Below are positions 33,950 to 45,307 of a stretch of 64,000 bases of DNA, one piece after another. Location of the stretch: assembly GCA_012184525.1 (NCBI GenBank), contig WOFQ01000005.1, positions 124,001 through 188,000 of the forward strand. The letters run 5' to 3'. The DNA comes from Xenoacremonium recifei (lineage: Eukaryota > Ascomycota > Sordariomycetes > Hypocreales > Nectriaceae). The notes below the pieces were generated by a model. That model searched no databases. It saw only the letters and a list, made by a program, of their open reading frames with translations, and was not told the DNA's origin. Each line of letters opens with the position of its first letter. Position 1 is the stretch's first letter. The translations under genes were made by a program, and so were the position numbers.

Positions 33950-36612
33950 TCAAGATTGATCCTTCATGCCGTCTGCTCCAACACGACTAAAAGGGACGCG
34001 AATATGGCCCTTTCCGCCCCTATTTCCTCGCGCAAACCAGGGGACCAAAGTCAATGGTTTATTGGCTCTGGTCCACGAGCGGACATGCACACCCGGTCGC
34101 ACCGTGCTGTATAATGGCGAAGGATTATCGTGAGTACCATTAATTTGCCTCTCCTCAGTCGGCAAGTCCAAAGTGAAGACGTCAGCAGTGACAACCTTGA
34201 GAATGGGTATGCCTGCAACGCTGTCCTCCGACGTCGTAAACTGTGCCGATTCGCTGATGCCGACGAGCTCGAAGTGTGGACGAGACGATTCTAGCTCCGC
34301 ATTATCGACATCCTCAGCCACGAAAACCACTGGACCACGCATGACTGCAAGAGTGTCTTGTCTAACCCGCGGGTTAGGATAGACCAAGGTTGTCTGAAGG
34401 CCAAAAGAAAGGGAGACTTTAGAGTCGGTGCCTTCGAGGATCGCCTCAACAAACCCCGGACTGTGGGTTTTGACAGGCACAGAGAACTATCGACAGACGA
34501 ATCAGTACAATTCATTCGTGTTTTATGTTTGTTTTCCGTGGACATACAGAAGGGCCAATCATCCAGGAAGTGGTTGGCAAACGAAGCGCAACCCTGGCGG
34601 ACTCGGGGCCTGAGATTTCAATTGAAACAGTACCATTCCAGGGCATCTCCGACCGCATGTGAACGTGGACTTTTTCACCTGTGGGTAAGGATATGAAACG
34701 CTCGGCTGTGGTGTACACAAAGACATTGACTTCGACACGGTTGGGCGAAGCTGTGGCAGACCAGACGTATCCGGGCAAAATTCCCAACGTGCGCGATAGG
34801 TTTGGAGGGCAACAACACACTAGCCGAACGTCAGTATTACATATTTAGGAGTAGCAATAATGGGACAGGCCTGGCGGGCAAGTTTGGGGCGTACCTTCAA
34901 ACCATTCAGAACGCAGAGCACACTCGTCGCCATATGTTGCAAGCTTGTTCGCGTAGCTAAACCCTTTTCCATCCAGACTACCTCCGCCAAGAACGGCATT
35001 GTAAAGGCACAGTTCTAGCACATCACGGTATTTGCCCGTAAGCTCGTAGGAAAGGATTCGTTCGGATAGCATCATGGCACCAATCGCGGCGCAAGTTTCA
35101 GCGTAGCAGCCTCCTTCGCCCGTCGACGATGGAAGATAATACTCGAGGGCAGAGAAACCCTCGGACTACACTGGAATAAGCTTCTTGGCCTGCAAAGATC
35201 CAAGTTTGGCGCTCTTCATAGTTCTACTCGCCTGTGGCTCGGATCCAAACCCACCCGTTATGTACATCTTCTTCTCCGTGGCATCGGCCCAAAGGCGTTT
35301 CGCGTCTTCCAGAAAAGGTCCGCCGAAATCAGCACACGCGGTGAGGAGGTACATAGCCCGAACAGAGTGTCCAAGAATGGCCTCCTGCTGATTTAGTGGC
35401 TTGTGTGCCTGGTGGTATCTGATAAAATCAGTTTCCGAAAACACCCCATAGCTTGCAGAGAAGTCTTACTCAAGATCATCGATGCTCTTCATCCAGCATC
35501 CGTAGACAGCGTCTTTTCGCTTCTCAGCCTCCCACATGAAGAACCGTTGGTCCCCAAGCATCTTGGAGGAAGTACCCCGCGCAGCAAGCATGTGTTTGGC
35601 AAAGTCAAGGTGCTGGGTATCCCCGGTGATACTGTAAAGTCGAAGAACGGCAAGCTCAAACTCAGGGTGTCCAGGATATCCCGGTCGCTGATGGATTCCA
35701 GGGCCAAATTGGACCATGAAGCACTCGACGTTCTAGTAGAGATGTCAATACGGGGAATTCCATCATGCAGCATAGAGTCGAAAGTATCAGCCCGGGTGTT
35801 TACCTTGATCATTATATCAAGAAACCTTCTTGATCCAGTGAAACGATAGTGTGCTATGGCACCTTCCAACAGGTGACCAGCATTATCTACAACGTCTTGT
35901 CAGCCACGGTTGTCGAGCTGAGCATATCCTATTTGGGCAGGGCAAACTCACACATCTCATGCATGTCGCGTAAATTCTTGAATTTTCCTTCGGTATCAAC
36001 AATTGTGAAGTACACGTTCAGATAGCCATCCGGTTGTTGGAAAGCTTCCATCTCACCAATCAATTTGTTGATAGCCTCATAGAATTCTTCGCGGTACGGA
36101 GTATTGGCGGTTGTCGGGCTGGACAAGAAATATGAAGCCGATTCTATCCTATAGGAAAAACGATGAGAACTTAACATTTTTGAAATGGCGCCTCTTTGGA
36201 AAATTAAAGAGGCCAAGAGGGAGTGCGGGCAAACAAACCATTTCCCAATGTCTGACTCCCAGAACAACGACGGTGGAAGGCCGTTAGTCTTAGAAATATC
36301 TGTCAGTAGAGTGCTTCGGATCGCATTTACTTCATCAAAATACGTACGAGAGCCTTGCCGCCGTATGTTCGCCTTGTCTCGTAACAAGCCATCCATTTCC
36401 CTGTAAACATATCGTAACATCCAGATCGTTTCAGCTGGTCGAGCTGAGCCTTGAGGACATCCGCTGCATATCTCGCGCGAATCTGACCGAAGAAAGATGA
36501 CGGGTCGATGGCTGTTCAAGGTCAGCCAGGGCAAGCACAGTCGAAAGCTGATTGACTAACCGGTTTCTTGACAGGTCCATTGTGGGTGCTGCCTTGCATT
36601 TGTTGGCTTCAT
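33950..36612 (-). CDS. GH127 beta-L-arabinofuranosidase-like glycosidase
   Basis: An intracellular glycosidase (DUF1680/GH127) expected to release beta-linked L-arabinofuranose. Ten exons fit in phase to 696 residues: 36612-36561, 36511-36344, 36299-36239, 36148-35952, 35886-35804, 35732-35470, 35418-35232, 35165-34895, 34819-34548 and 34486-33950. The start reads MKPTNARQH, with no signal peptide. Conserved segments are SSFFGQIRARYAADVL, LFWESDIGKWIE, QQPDGYLNVYFT, NLRDMHEMYNAGHL, GYPGHPEFELA and GGSLDGKGFSYAN. The zinc/catalytic residues appear as GGCYAETC (Glu360, Cys362) and VCCCPPNL (Cys429-431, formed across an intron). Intron 7 (35166-35231) appears to use a GC donor. It shares a divergent promoter with the GH-A enzyme. 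Confidence 0.92.
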
Positions 36613-37525
36613 ATTGCCTTGAGGAGCACCGTTGATCGTCATCGTTCTCTATGCAGTTCTGCCAAAAAGATAAAAGAAGAAAACTCGACAGAGGAAGAGA
36701 GTTCTCAGCAGGCGGCTCCGACTTTCAAAAATGGCGAGAGAAAAGGGAAAAGAGGAAAGAGAGAAAGATACGGGAAGTCAAGCCTTCAGCGTTAACATTT
36801 CGAGCATTTACTGTCTTCGTGGAGTTCCAAGCTGCCCAAATATCCCTTCAAGGAAGAGACCTACGACGATAAGGTTCGGCGATATCGACTATTCCCAGAC
36901 CTCGGTGCTTCTCCCCAGGTTGAAGAGAACCGCCGAGGTGGGGTAAGAAGCTCGGCGTCTCTTCAACTAATTCCCCGCCGAAAATCCACAACATTAAACC
37001 TCGGCGTGACTCTCCAGCAACACAGTGATCGAAACTTCAAATCGTTTGAGTTGCTCACAGTACGAGGAACAATGAGTTGTCGCGCGAAGTGCTAGCTGCC
37101 TTTATTCAATTTCACTAGTGCAACCGAGCGTAGACGTCATCATCCGATGGCTCACTTATGCCACAACATGTCCGCCCCCAAATGCTGTTCATCTTGACAC
37201 AGCTTCGGCATCTCTCGTAGTCTAGTTGCGCCGAGCTGCCAAATTCCATAGCTGAAGATGCAAAATTTCTCCTCGTCTCGCACCCTGCAACCCCCTGATG
37301 CTCCGCATTCGGGATCTCCCTTTCTTCTGGTGTTTCGTGGGGTCCGGGGGTGGCTGACGCTAATAGCAGATGGCTCGGGCGAAGTGATTGCTATAAGAAG
37401 GTCAACGAGAACGATGTTTTGAAATATGTTCTTAACGACATTGACCTTGAAACAAAAGCTTGAGGAATACATTTTCTAGGTCAACTTCCCATAGTTTGCG
37501 TCCTTTTGCATATATCTTTGTCAAT
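36613..37525. promoter_or_regulatory. divergent promoter, GH127 / secreted GH-A glycosidase
   Basis: A 913-bp bidirectional promoter. Within 36900-37006 the octamer CCTCGGYG appears at 36900 (+), 36931-36938 (reverse strand) and 36999-37006 (+), and a one-base variant GCTCGGCG at 36950. Each is followed within a few bases by TCTC or TCTTC. This spacing and number suggest a regulator-binding array about 290 bp from the GH127 start and about 520 bp from the other start. Confidence 0.5.
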
Positions 37526-39226
37526 ATGAAAGCTTCCCTCTTGGCCGTGCCTGTCCTCTGGGCGGTCTCAACAATTGCAGACGATAGCTCTATAGCTTAT
37601 GTCGACCTCTCGACCACTAGAGGGGAATCTGCACATAACACCTCTGCCTTCATTTATGGAATGCCGCTAAACTATGATCCTAACCAGATCCCAGACCATT
37701 TGTTAGTGTTTCCAACACAGACATATCAACACCGTCGTACTGACACCCCTTTAGCTACTCTGATATCTCCATCAAATGGGGTCGTGCCGGTGGCGGACAA
37801 CTTGCTGACCCCTGTCGTGGATGGGCCTTTGGTGAAGACGAATACGCATGCCGATTCAACGCAACGATGTTGAATTACAAACAAACTCGGAAGTTTGACG
37901 CTCAGTTCATCATCTTGCCACACGACATTTGGGGCATCGACTACCGGGATACCATCAGTGACTACGTTTGGCCAGGCACGGATGGTAACTGGACTAGCTA
38001 TGATAATTTTCTCGACCGGCTCATCTCCGACCTTAAAGCTAATGATGCCCTGGATGGACTCGTCTGGGATATTTGGAATGAGCCCGATGGATCCGGATTT
38101 TGGGGAGGTGGATTGCAGCAGTGGGTTGACTTATACATCAGGACTCATAAAAGACTGAGGTGAGCTCTCGACAACAACGCGTTGCCCATCCGAGTACTAT
38201 CTAACTTTGGCTCTTTCTTCGATATGATAGATCTGACTCCGATTTGGACGATGTCCTGATCAGTGGCCCGACCTTGGCTGGATCGCCTAGTCTTTTTGAT
38301 ACATGGTGGACTACTTGGGCTACTCAGGTGTCTGGAAACGAAACATATCCTGATCAGTATGTATGGCACTGCGAAGGAGGCGGAAGGTGAGACCATTTCA
38401 AAACACTACAATTTGCAAACTAGGATGCTGATAGGAAGTTCAATGATATAGCAGCAGCGATCCTGCAGTCAATAACCCCATCCTTGAAGAACTCCTCTCC
38501 AAATATGGATTACCGTTCCGGCCCGTCAACATCAATGAGTACGCAACGCTCACCGAGATGAAGCCATCAGGCTACGCCTGGTGGATCAGTCGCCTCGAGC
38601 GCTACAACTACGCTGGTTTGCTGGGACTATGGGAAGCGCCGCTGTACGACAACTTTGCAAACCTGCTGACCAAGTATCCTGGCGACCCTCAAGACACGAG
38701 CAACACAAATTACACTACAGCCGCGGGATACGCGGTCTACCAATATTACGCGACGTCGATGGTTGGGGAGCGCGCTGTGACTACAGCTTCGACTGATTTG
38801 TTGTGGGACTGTTTTGCAACTATTGGCGACGAGGGAGATCTCGTTCGGATCCTGGCTGGCTCGCGAGTAGCCACGGGCAATTATTCCTTGCAGATTCAAG
38901 GTCTTGAGTCTGTTGGATACTCTGCAACAGGAACTTTAGACTTTGACCTATATGCATTCAACGGTACTGCTGACATCTTTGACCCGATTGGAGACCCTCT
39001 GAACTTGGGGACGCAGTCAGTGTCTATCACTGATGGGAGTGCTACCTTGAACTTCGACGACTCTGACAAGTATACCGGATGGAGGATCGAGTTCCCTAGA
39101 CAGCAGGGAGACTATGATGATATCGGTTTCTGTGGCTTACGGCTCAAAAGGCATAAGGTTGCCAGGTATAGTGAGAAGGAATGCATTTCTGAAGTTGGCA
39201 GATACTGCTTGGACCTGTCCATCTAG
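37526..39226 (+). CDS. secreted glycoside hydrolase, clan GH-A (GH39-like)
   Basis: A secreted glycosidase of 503 residues from exons 37526-37701, 37755-38159, 38231-38386 and 38452-39226. A signal peptide (MKASLLAVPVLWAVSTIA) precedes a TIM-barrel. Intron 1 (GTTAGT...CCTTTAG) joins IPDHF to YSDISIKWGRAGGGQL, and the frame then stays consistent to the end. The acid/base Glu is in VWDIWNEPDGSGFW (Glu168) and the likely nucleophile in PVNINEYATL (Glu275), the spacing expected for clan GH-A. A C-terminal beta-domain follows. It resembles fungal GH39-type hydrolases, but specificity (xyloside, arabinoside, other) is not known. N-glycosylation sites such as NTS, NWT, NAT and NYT are frequent. Confidence 0.82.
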
Positions 39227-42200
39227 CCATGGCGAAGAATTCATTATCTGGCACGCTGCATTCGCCCTCGGAAGCCTCGAATATAAGACCCGAACATTAT
39301 ATTATTATATTCTAGATTATAATGACAAATGAAGCTCCGGGACTGGAGCGGATCGGACATCCGTCTCCGCCCGCTCGCAGTGCTCCGATCGCCGTGCTCC
39401 GGCTCCACATCATCGGTCTCCCGGAGGAAACGGCCCCGGAACGCTCCAGAATATCAATCCAATAAAATGCTTTGATAGCTGGGAAAGGAACTGGGGCTCA
39501 TGTTTTGTGGTATAGACACAATTTGTGGCCGCTTCTGCGTTAGTTCAGCCAGTCTCCTGTACAAGAGACACATGCGAGCAGCATGCGCGAAGTGTAGACG
39601 AACGCCGGGCCTTGTGGCGAACCCAAACCCGTTTTCGAAGGATCACCAGCTGAGGCCTCTTTCAACGTCTTTTCCGTACTACCAAAGTCCCACAGTCTTA
39701 CGGTGCTATCTGTCCTAAGCCACAGCAATTGCACAACACGACCGCGCTAGGAATCAACTACGGGGGTGGCACACGATAGTCTCCTTCGTATACTCGGCCA
39801 CGTATCGTGTACTATCCACCAGAGATAGGCAGAAGTGCCCAACACAAGTCTACACATACGAGAAAAGAGAGATCTATTCTCTTACCACACAATTGGCTGT
39901 CAGTGGGGAGAAGCCATAGAACAAAAAATGACAGCTCATCTGCACCGAAAGATCAATTTAAGCTCCCGTTCAGCTCAGATCATACTCCTGCAACACCAAG
40001 CTGCAGCTCGCCAAAATCAGCCCATCCAGATGACTAGAATGCATCTTGTCCCCCCATAGAACCAATAGTCGCTGGAAGGCAGCATTAGCTTGCTCCATGG
40101 CTCGTGACTCCCACTCGAGCTGCAGCCACGCCGCTCTGCAGGAAACGTGCAGCCGCTGTGCATCCCACCGCCATCTATCCCATTTGCCCAGGCTGCAGGC
40201 AGCATCTCCAGCGCGGATCTAAGTCGCCGTCAGGGGCCAGCGAGCTGCCAATCATGCCGATTTGGCGAGTGTCACTTGACACCTCACGCTCCTGCGAGGG
40301 GCCTTTTCGTGAACAATGACTGGTCGGTTAGGTGCAGACAACTGGGCAAATACGACCTCGCATACCGCTCGCAGCCGTGAGGGTTGCACGGCAGGCTCTC
40401 GCGGGGTTCCAAGACATACATGATGGTGTGTATGTCCCGACAATCGTGGAGTCTGAAACATCTACCGCTCTGACGGAGAGAATGACCCCTGATTAAGGCG
40501 TCTTCAACGGCTGCTCAACGGCTCCGACACAAGCTGAGCTGTAGAACATGATTAGTGAACACGACAGAAGGCGGACGCATGTGATGCGAACGGCTACATT
40601 GCTCGTGTCGCCGCGGCAGAAGAGAGATGTTGCAAGCGACAGACACGATGAGGCTTAGAACGTGAGACGAGCAATGGTAACCACTAGGACCTCCGCCCTA
40701 CAGCCCTAAACTCAAGCGTGGAACAACAAACTAGAACTTCGCGCAACATTTTGACACGTTTGTTCCCCTTTGATCTCCGTCAAAGCTTGGCAACGGGCAC
40801 TCGGCACTTGATTTGGGAAGTAGTTGGGATTTTCCGTGGGTCTGAGATTTCGTCGGAGCAACAGCCTAGAGATAGGAGCAAAACAGCCGTAGGGACAAAC
40901 ATGCTGGACAATGGCATCCTCCGTCGAAAGCTGCCTGTGTTTGTGCAACAGCATCGTGACATCCACGGGATGGAGTCGCTGTTCTGGTTCGTTGATAAAA
41001 GCGAATCCAGCGGGACCACGACCGACAAAAGTTACCCTGTCTGTGGCTTCCCGTGGGGGGATGCGCATGGGGTCTCATCTGCAAACATTGTCGTCCACCG
41101 CTAGACTGACGTCTGGCTGAGCGTCACGAGGACTGTGAAGGAGGCTCAGGCTCTCCAGAGATTCGCCCAGCGGCTGGCGCAAAGTGGAGGGGGCTCGGCG
41201 ATGCCCAAGGAAAAAAGACTTGTGGCCGGGACGAGGCATTTCCGTTGCACCAGCTTGAGCTGTGGACGGGAGGATTGGAGACGGTGGATGATGGTGGGAC
41301 GAGCAGGAGGGAAGATCGGCAGGCGGATGGGAAAGCTGGGGCGCGAATGTTTGCCGAGCAGAGACGATCAACGGAACTGGCCCTGCGTAGTTTCCATGCA
41401 ATCAAGCAGGTGACAAATGATGATGATGAGGATGATGATGATCCCCAAGGAGACGGGGAGCCGGATTGCAGAGACAGAGAGCAAACCGCGACAGCAGGGA
41501 GGACGCAAGGACGGTGGTCAAACTGCCTAGTCGGGAGTCCTTGTTCAGAATCGGGGCATATCCGATCAAAGTCCACTTGTTTCCTCCTCCTCCAGTTGTT
41601 GCCGCCGGCCTTCGTTTGCCTGCGGCGTCCAAGGTCGTGATGGCGGTTAGGCGTCGTGGTGGAGGGTGAGACACGGGACGGATGGGCGGATAGGCTTCCA
41701 TCCAGTGAATGATCCCTCTTCCAGCTGACGAGGGGAGGAAGAGGCGAAGCCTGGCAATCAAGCAGCGAGGCAAACTGGCGGTTGGCGGCCTGATATGAGG
41801 CAGCCGCTGGGATGACAATGACGTCGAGCCGTAGGAGTCAGCCTTGGGACGGGACAGGCCGCCAGCTCGTGACCGCTGGACGGAATGGACAAGCCCACGA
41901 TGACTTCACGTTTGCAGCTGGTCTCCCAGGACAACAGCTGGACAGAAGATCAGGCAGAGGGAGGAAACAGAGGGCGAGGGACCGGAATGGCATCCGGATT
42001 GCGATGTGCGAGTTGCGTGCAGACCTCCGACGATTACCGTCAGAGATTGGCAACAGCGTACTGTACAGTATCCAGACGGTGACCGTCTTGGACTGTGCGC
42101 GCCTTCCACCTGAGGACACGAGCGATCACCGTTTGCTGCCCGCTTACAATTGGCCTCCCTCTCCAGGGTTCCGTCTTCCGTCTCTGCTTTGACCTCGCAA

Positions 42201-42624
42201 CTCATTGGCTCTGCTGCAAAGTTGCGACGGAGGGGAGGGTCGCTGCCGATCCGCGATGACATCAGTTACCCTAAAAAGCACCGTTTTTATGGACCAGGCC
42301 GTCCAGTTCGGCCGAGCGCGCTGCGACGAGTCCCAGACAAACAAGGGAAGGGGTCCTCCTCATTGTCTGCCAGGCAGGGGACCAGGACCAGGAATGCGTT
42401 GCTTTTGCTCTGCTTTGCTGTGGCAGCGCGCGCGCCTCTATTCCGACTTCACGGAGTGGTCACCTTATTACCTTAGCGGGTGGGGGAGAGCGCCGTGGCA
42501 TCAAAGGGGTGGTGGATGGGCGTCGCAGGTGGGAGGGAGAATCTTCATTTCCCCATGCTGCTAGAGCACCCCCGAGGATGGGCAATGTTCAATTTAGGGA
42601 TCCATTCCGATGGTGCATCGAGAG

Positions 42625-42646
42625 TGTCTGTCTGTCTGTCTGTCTG
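42625..42646 (+). repeat. (TGTC)n microsatellite
   Basis: Five and a half perfect copies of TGTC in non-coding sequence. Confidence 0.9.
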
Positions 42647-42994
42647 CTGGGATATATCCTGCCACGGCCCGCCATCCGCATCATCAATGACACTCGACCT
42701 TTGCAGGCGGACGCAAGTCTCCGGGTTCTTGATCCTGTGTGTGTGTGAGGGAGACAGAAAAATGCCTGATGCCAATGCCCCGTGGTTGGAGTAAAATGGA
42801 GCAAATGATGAGCATCAGACCGAAGGTCGCTGGCCTCGACGATCCGTCTCAACAGTCAACAACCGCCGCGACAATCATGACCAGACTCGGAGCGCGAGGA
42901 GGGTCCAACGCAACTGTCAGTGCCGACCGCTCGCTTCCTACAGTATGTACTCCCCTACACTGTCTGCCATCGCTTGCTTCTCGGGCACGCTGCC

Positions 42995-43033
42995 GGTCAG
43001 GTCAGGTCAGGTTAGGCCAGGCCAGGCCAGGCT
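42995..43033 (+). repeat. pentanucleotide array GGYYA
   Basis: Nearly eight head-to-tail 5-bp units: three GGTCA, one GGTTA, three GGCCA and a partial unit. The change from GGTCA to GGCCA along the array suggests stepwise expansion. Confidence 0.85.
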
Positions 43034-44763
43034 CATGTCTCTATACGACCGCAATCCCGCTTCTCTGGTGTGGCAGGTCCCTTGGTCCCCTAAAATAAAA
43101 ACCACACGCCGCCGCCCGAGATGCATCTTGCCCGTGCTCCGGGCTTGCAGCGGCCCTGCAGGGGGGGGAGAGGAAGATGGGAGAGGCTCCAACAACAACT
43201 AACAGGGGGCCGGGCATTGCGTCACACGTGCTGCCGATCGGCCACTCCCACTCCTTTGCAGGTTTTCGGCCGGGCTGGCCTGGGGCAGGATTTGTTTTGG
43301 GGGCCAATCCGTTTCTCGTCTGGCCCCCCTCCAATCCCGTTTTGGGGGGGTTGGCCGTACCTCTCCAACGCTCTGCTGCAGCGCGGATCTGCTGTCACCG
43401 GCGGAGGGTTGCAGAGGGACCTGTTATTAGCGACTGTGTGCGTCGCAGAGGATGCAAAGGATGTGACGGGCGAGCGCGGCTGCAGGTATTCAAAGCCTGA
43501 TAGTGACAGGTCGGCTCTATAACACGCTGCAGCATATAGGCCTGGCTGCAGTAGGTCCCAAGGAATGCTGCCCGCCCGAAACCAGGGTTTTCCCTCTGGT
43601 CCCCTAAACGCCCCCCCATGCATGACAATCTGACAGCGGCGGCCGGGCACTGGTTCACTGGCTTCAGGCTTCCCGTGTCCCGTGCCCTCAGAGGGTCCAG
43701 CAGTTGCCTCTCTGGGTCGCATCGCTTTTCGTAGGACCCTGCAGTGCTCCATACAGTGAGCGCAGAGCCCACATTCCCGTCCATTTCTGTTCAACCCATC
43801 GCGAACCTAGGTGCCTACCGCTAATAAGGTATCCTCCGTAGCGTTAGGTTAACTGTATATTGTTCTTCGACTCTGCTCTTCTCTCCAGTTCTGATCTTCG
43901 GTCGGTTGACCTGCCGCCATCCATTCCCCCCCACCGCTGGCCTGCCCCCTTTTCCTTCCTTTTTCTTTTCATCCTTCCATTCCCAGACGACACCGCCGCC
44001 GACGACGTGTTTGCTGCTGCATCTGCTGCTTGCATCTGCTTGCTGCTTGCTCGCTCGCTTACCACCCGTCTGCCGCCTCCAGCTCCAGCTCCAGCTCCCA
44101 CCGCGGCAGCAGCATCCCGTCCCCTTCCTTCCCTTCTGTTTGACGCCGACGCCGCCACCGCCACAGCCAGCCCGGCCGCCGAATTTTAGACGAGCTCTCG
44201 CCGCCACTTTCCAGTCTCAGTGTGACTGCCTTGCCTCTTAGTCAAGTCGCCGCTCCCCGACGTCATCTCTCGAGTCGCCCGTTTCCTTCCCATCCAGCGA
44301 CAATTGATTTTGTCCTCTTCTCTTCCTCGCATTTCTGCACCGCCAACGCATTTCTCGATCGATACCAGCTCAACCACTCCCTGCGTCCCCTCCCGAAGAA
44401 GCGCGCTACGGGTTCCAGACCACGTGGAACTATTGGCATTTCGGCCCCATCGTCGACTCTAGCCTCCTCGACGCTCTCACCACAGCACCGCTCGCTCGCA
44501 CGATTCCTCGACTGCTTTCCCTCCAGACTAGCAGCGTTCTAGCTCGGTCCCGACAAGCTGGCCGAGTCACCTGTTTCGCTTTGCTTTCGCACGCCTTTTT
44601 GCAGCCTGTCGCGTGAATGCGGCGGCCACCGGACGGTTCATAGTTAGGAAATCGGCTAGCCGCTGCAAATACCGAGCTGGGCCCCAGACCAGACCCTGCG
44701 ATTCTAATCTCCATCCTTTCGACTCAACACCAACTCTTCTCTTCACACAACCAAAGGCTCACC

Positions 44764-45307
44764 ATGTCCGACGAACACGATTCCCAGTCCATCGACTCCG
44801 CGGGCCAGCGCCACCCCATTGCGCGATCCGACTCCTCTTCTTCCTCGACGAGCCCCTCCGACCACAACGACGCGAACGATTCGGTCATCCACCAACCTAT
44901 TCCTGTGCGGCCTCGCCTACCCAGCCGGACAAGCAGCGGCCCCCTCGTCGTGCCCCGGGATAGTTCAGCAGTCGGTCCAGTTGAGTCGCATTACGGTCCG
45001 GACGATGTCAGGTCAATGAGCCCGCGACGGACAAGCGAGGACATCAACAGGTTGGGCAAGGAGGCCAGAGATGAGATGAGGAGGTGAGACACTTATCGGA
45101 TATCCCGAGAGAGTTCCAGCCCACTAACTCGATCGCAGACACGCAAAGGCGCTCCAGGACTCCCTCCTGACGATATTCAATCGCATCGAAGCGGTGCGCG
45201 AGGAGCATGACAAGCTGGACAACAACAACAAGTTCCTGCAGAAGTACATTGGCGATTTGATGAGCACCAGCAAGATTACCGCCTCAAGCAGTCGGGTGAA
45301 GAAATGA
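44764..45307 (+). CDS. short coiled-coil (SCOC-like) protein
   Basis: A protein of 162 residues from exons 44764-45083 and 45139-45307 (55-bp intron, GTGAGA...ATCGCAG). The first ~100 residues are Ser/Asp/Pro-rich and probably disordered. The C-terminal part after the splice (HAKALQDSLLTIFNRIEAV...LDNNNKFLQKYIGDLMSTSK) is the SCOC coiled-coil, known in animals to bind Arl GTPases at the Golgi and to act in autophagy. Fungal members are small and poorly studied. The ATG follows CACC, a good fungal context. The gene has an unusually long upstream region. Confidence 0.85.

Larger units (their letters stand above)
39227..44763. other. 5.5-kb gene-free region upstream of the SCOC-like gene
   Basis: No coding gene is supported on either strand. 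All open frames are short, lack recognisable domains and overlap each other. The region holds simple repeats: GAT-rich at 41418-41442, (TGTC)n at 42625-42646, and the GGYYA pentamer array at 42995-43033. It also has G-tracts around 43140-43350 and a long pyrimidine-rich stretch at 43860-44760 just before the SCOC-like start, consistent with a long fungal 5' leader. Composition is unlike the neighbouring coding DNA. Confidence 0.5.

Noticed and set aside
39339..39460. GCTCCG-rich stretch considered as another inverted-repeat transposon
   Set aside because: Several GGAGC/GCTCC segments are present but no matched termini or flanking duplication could be defined.
41124..42350. Several overlapping 100-150 codon frames on both strands
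   Set aside because: They overlap on opposite strands, show low-complexity composition and no recognisable family, and have no consistent splice sites.
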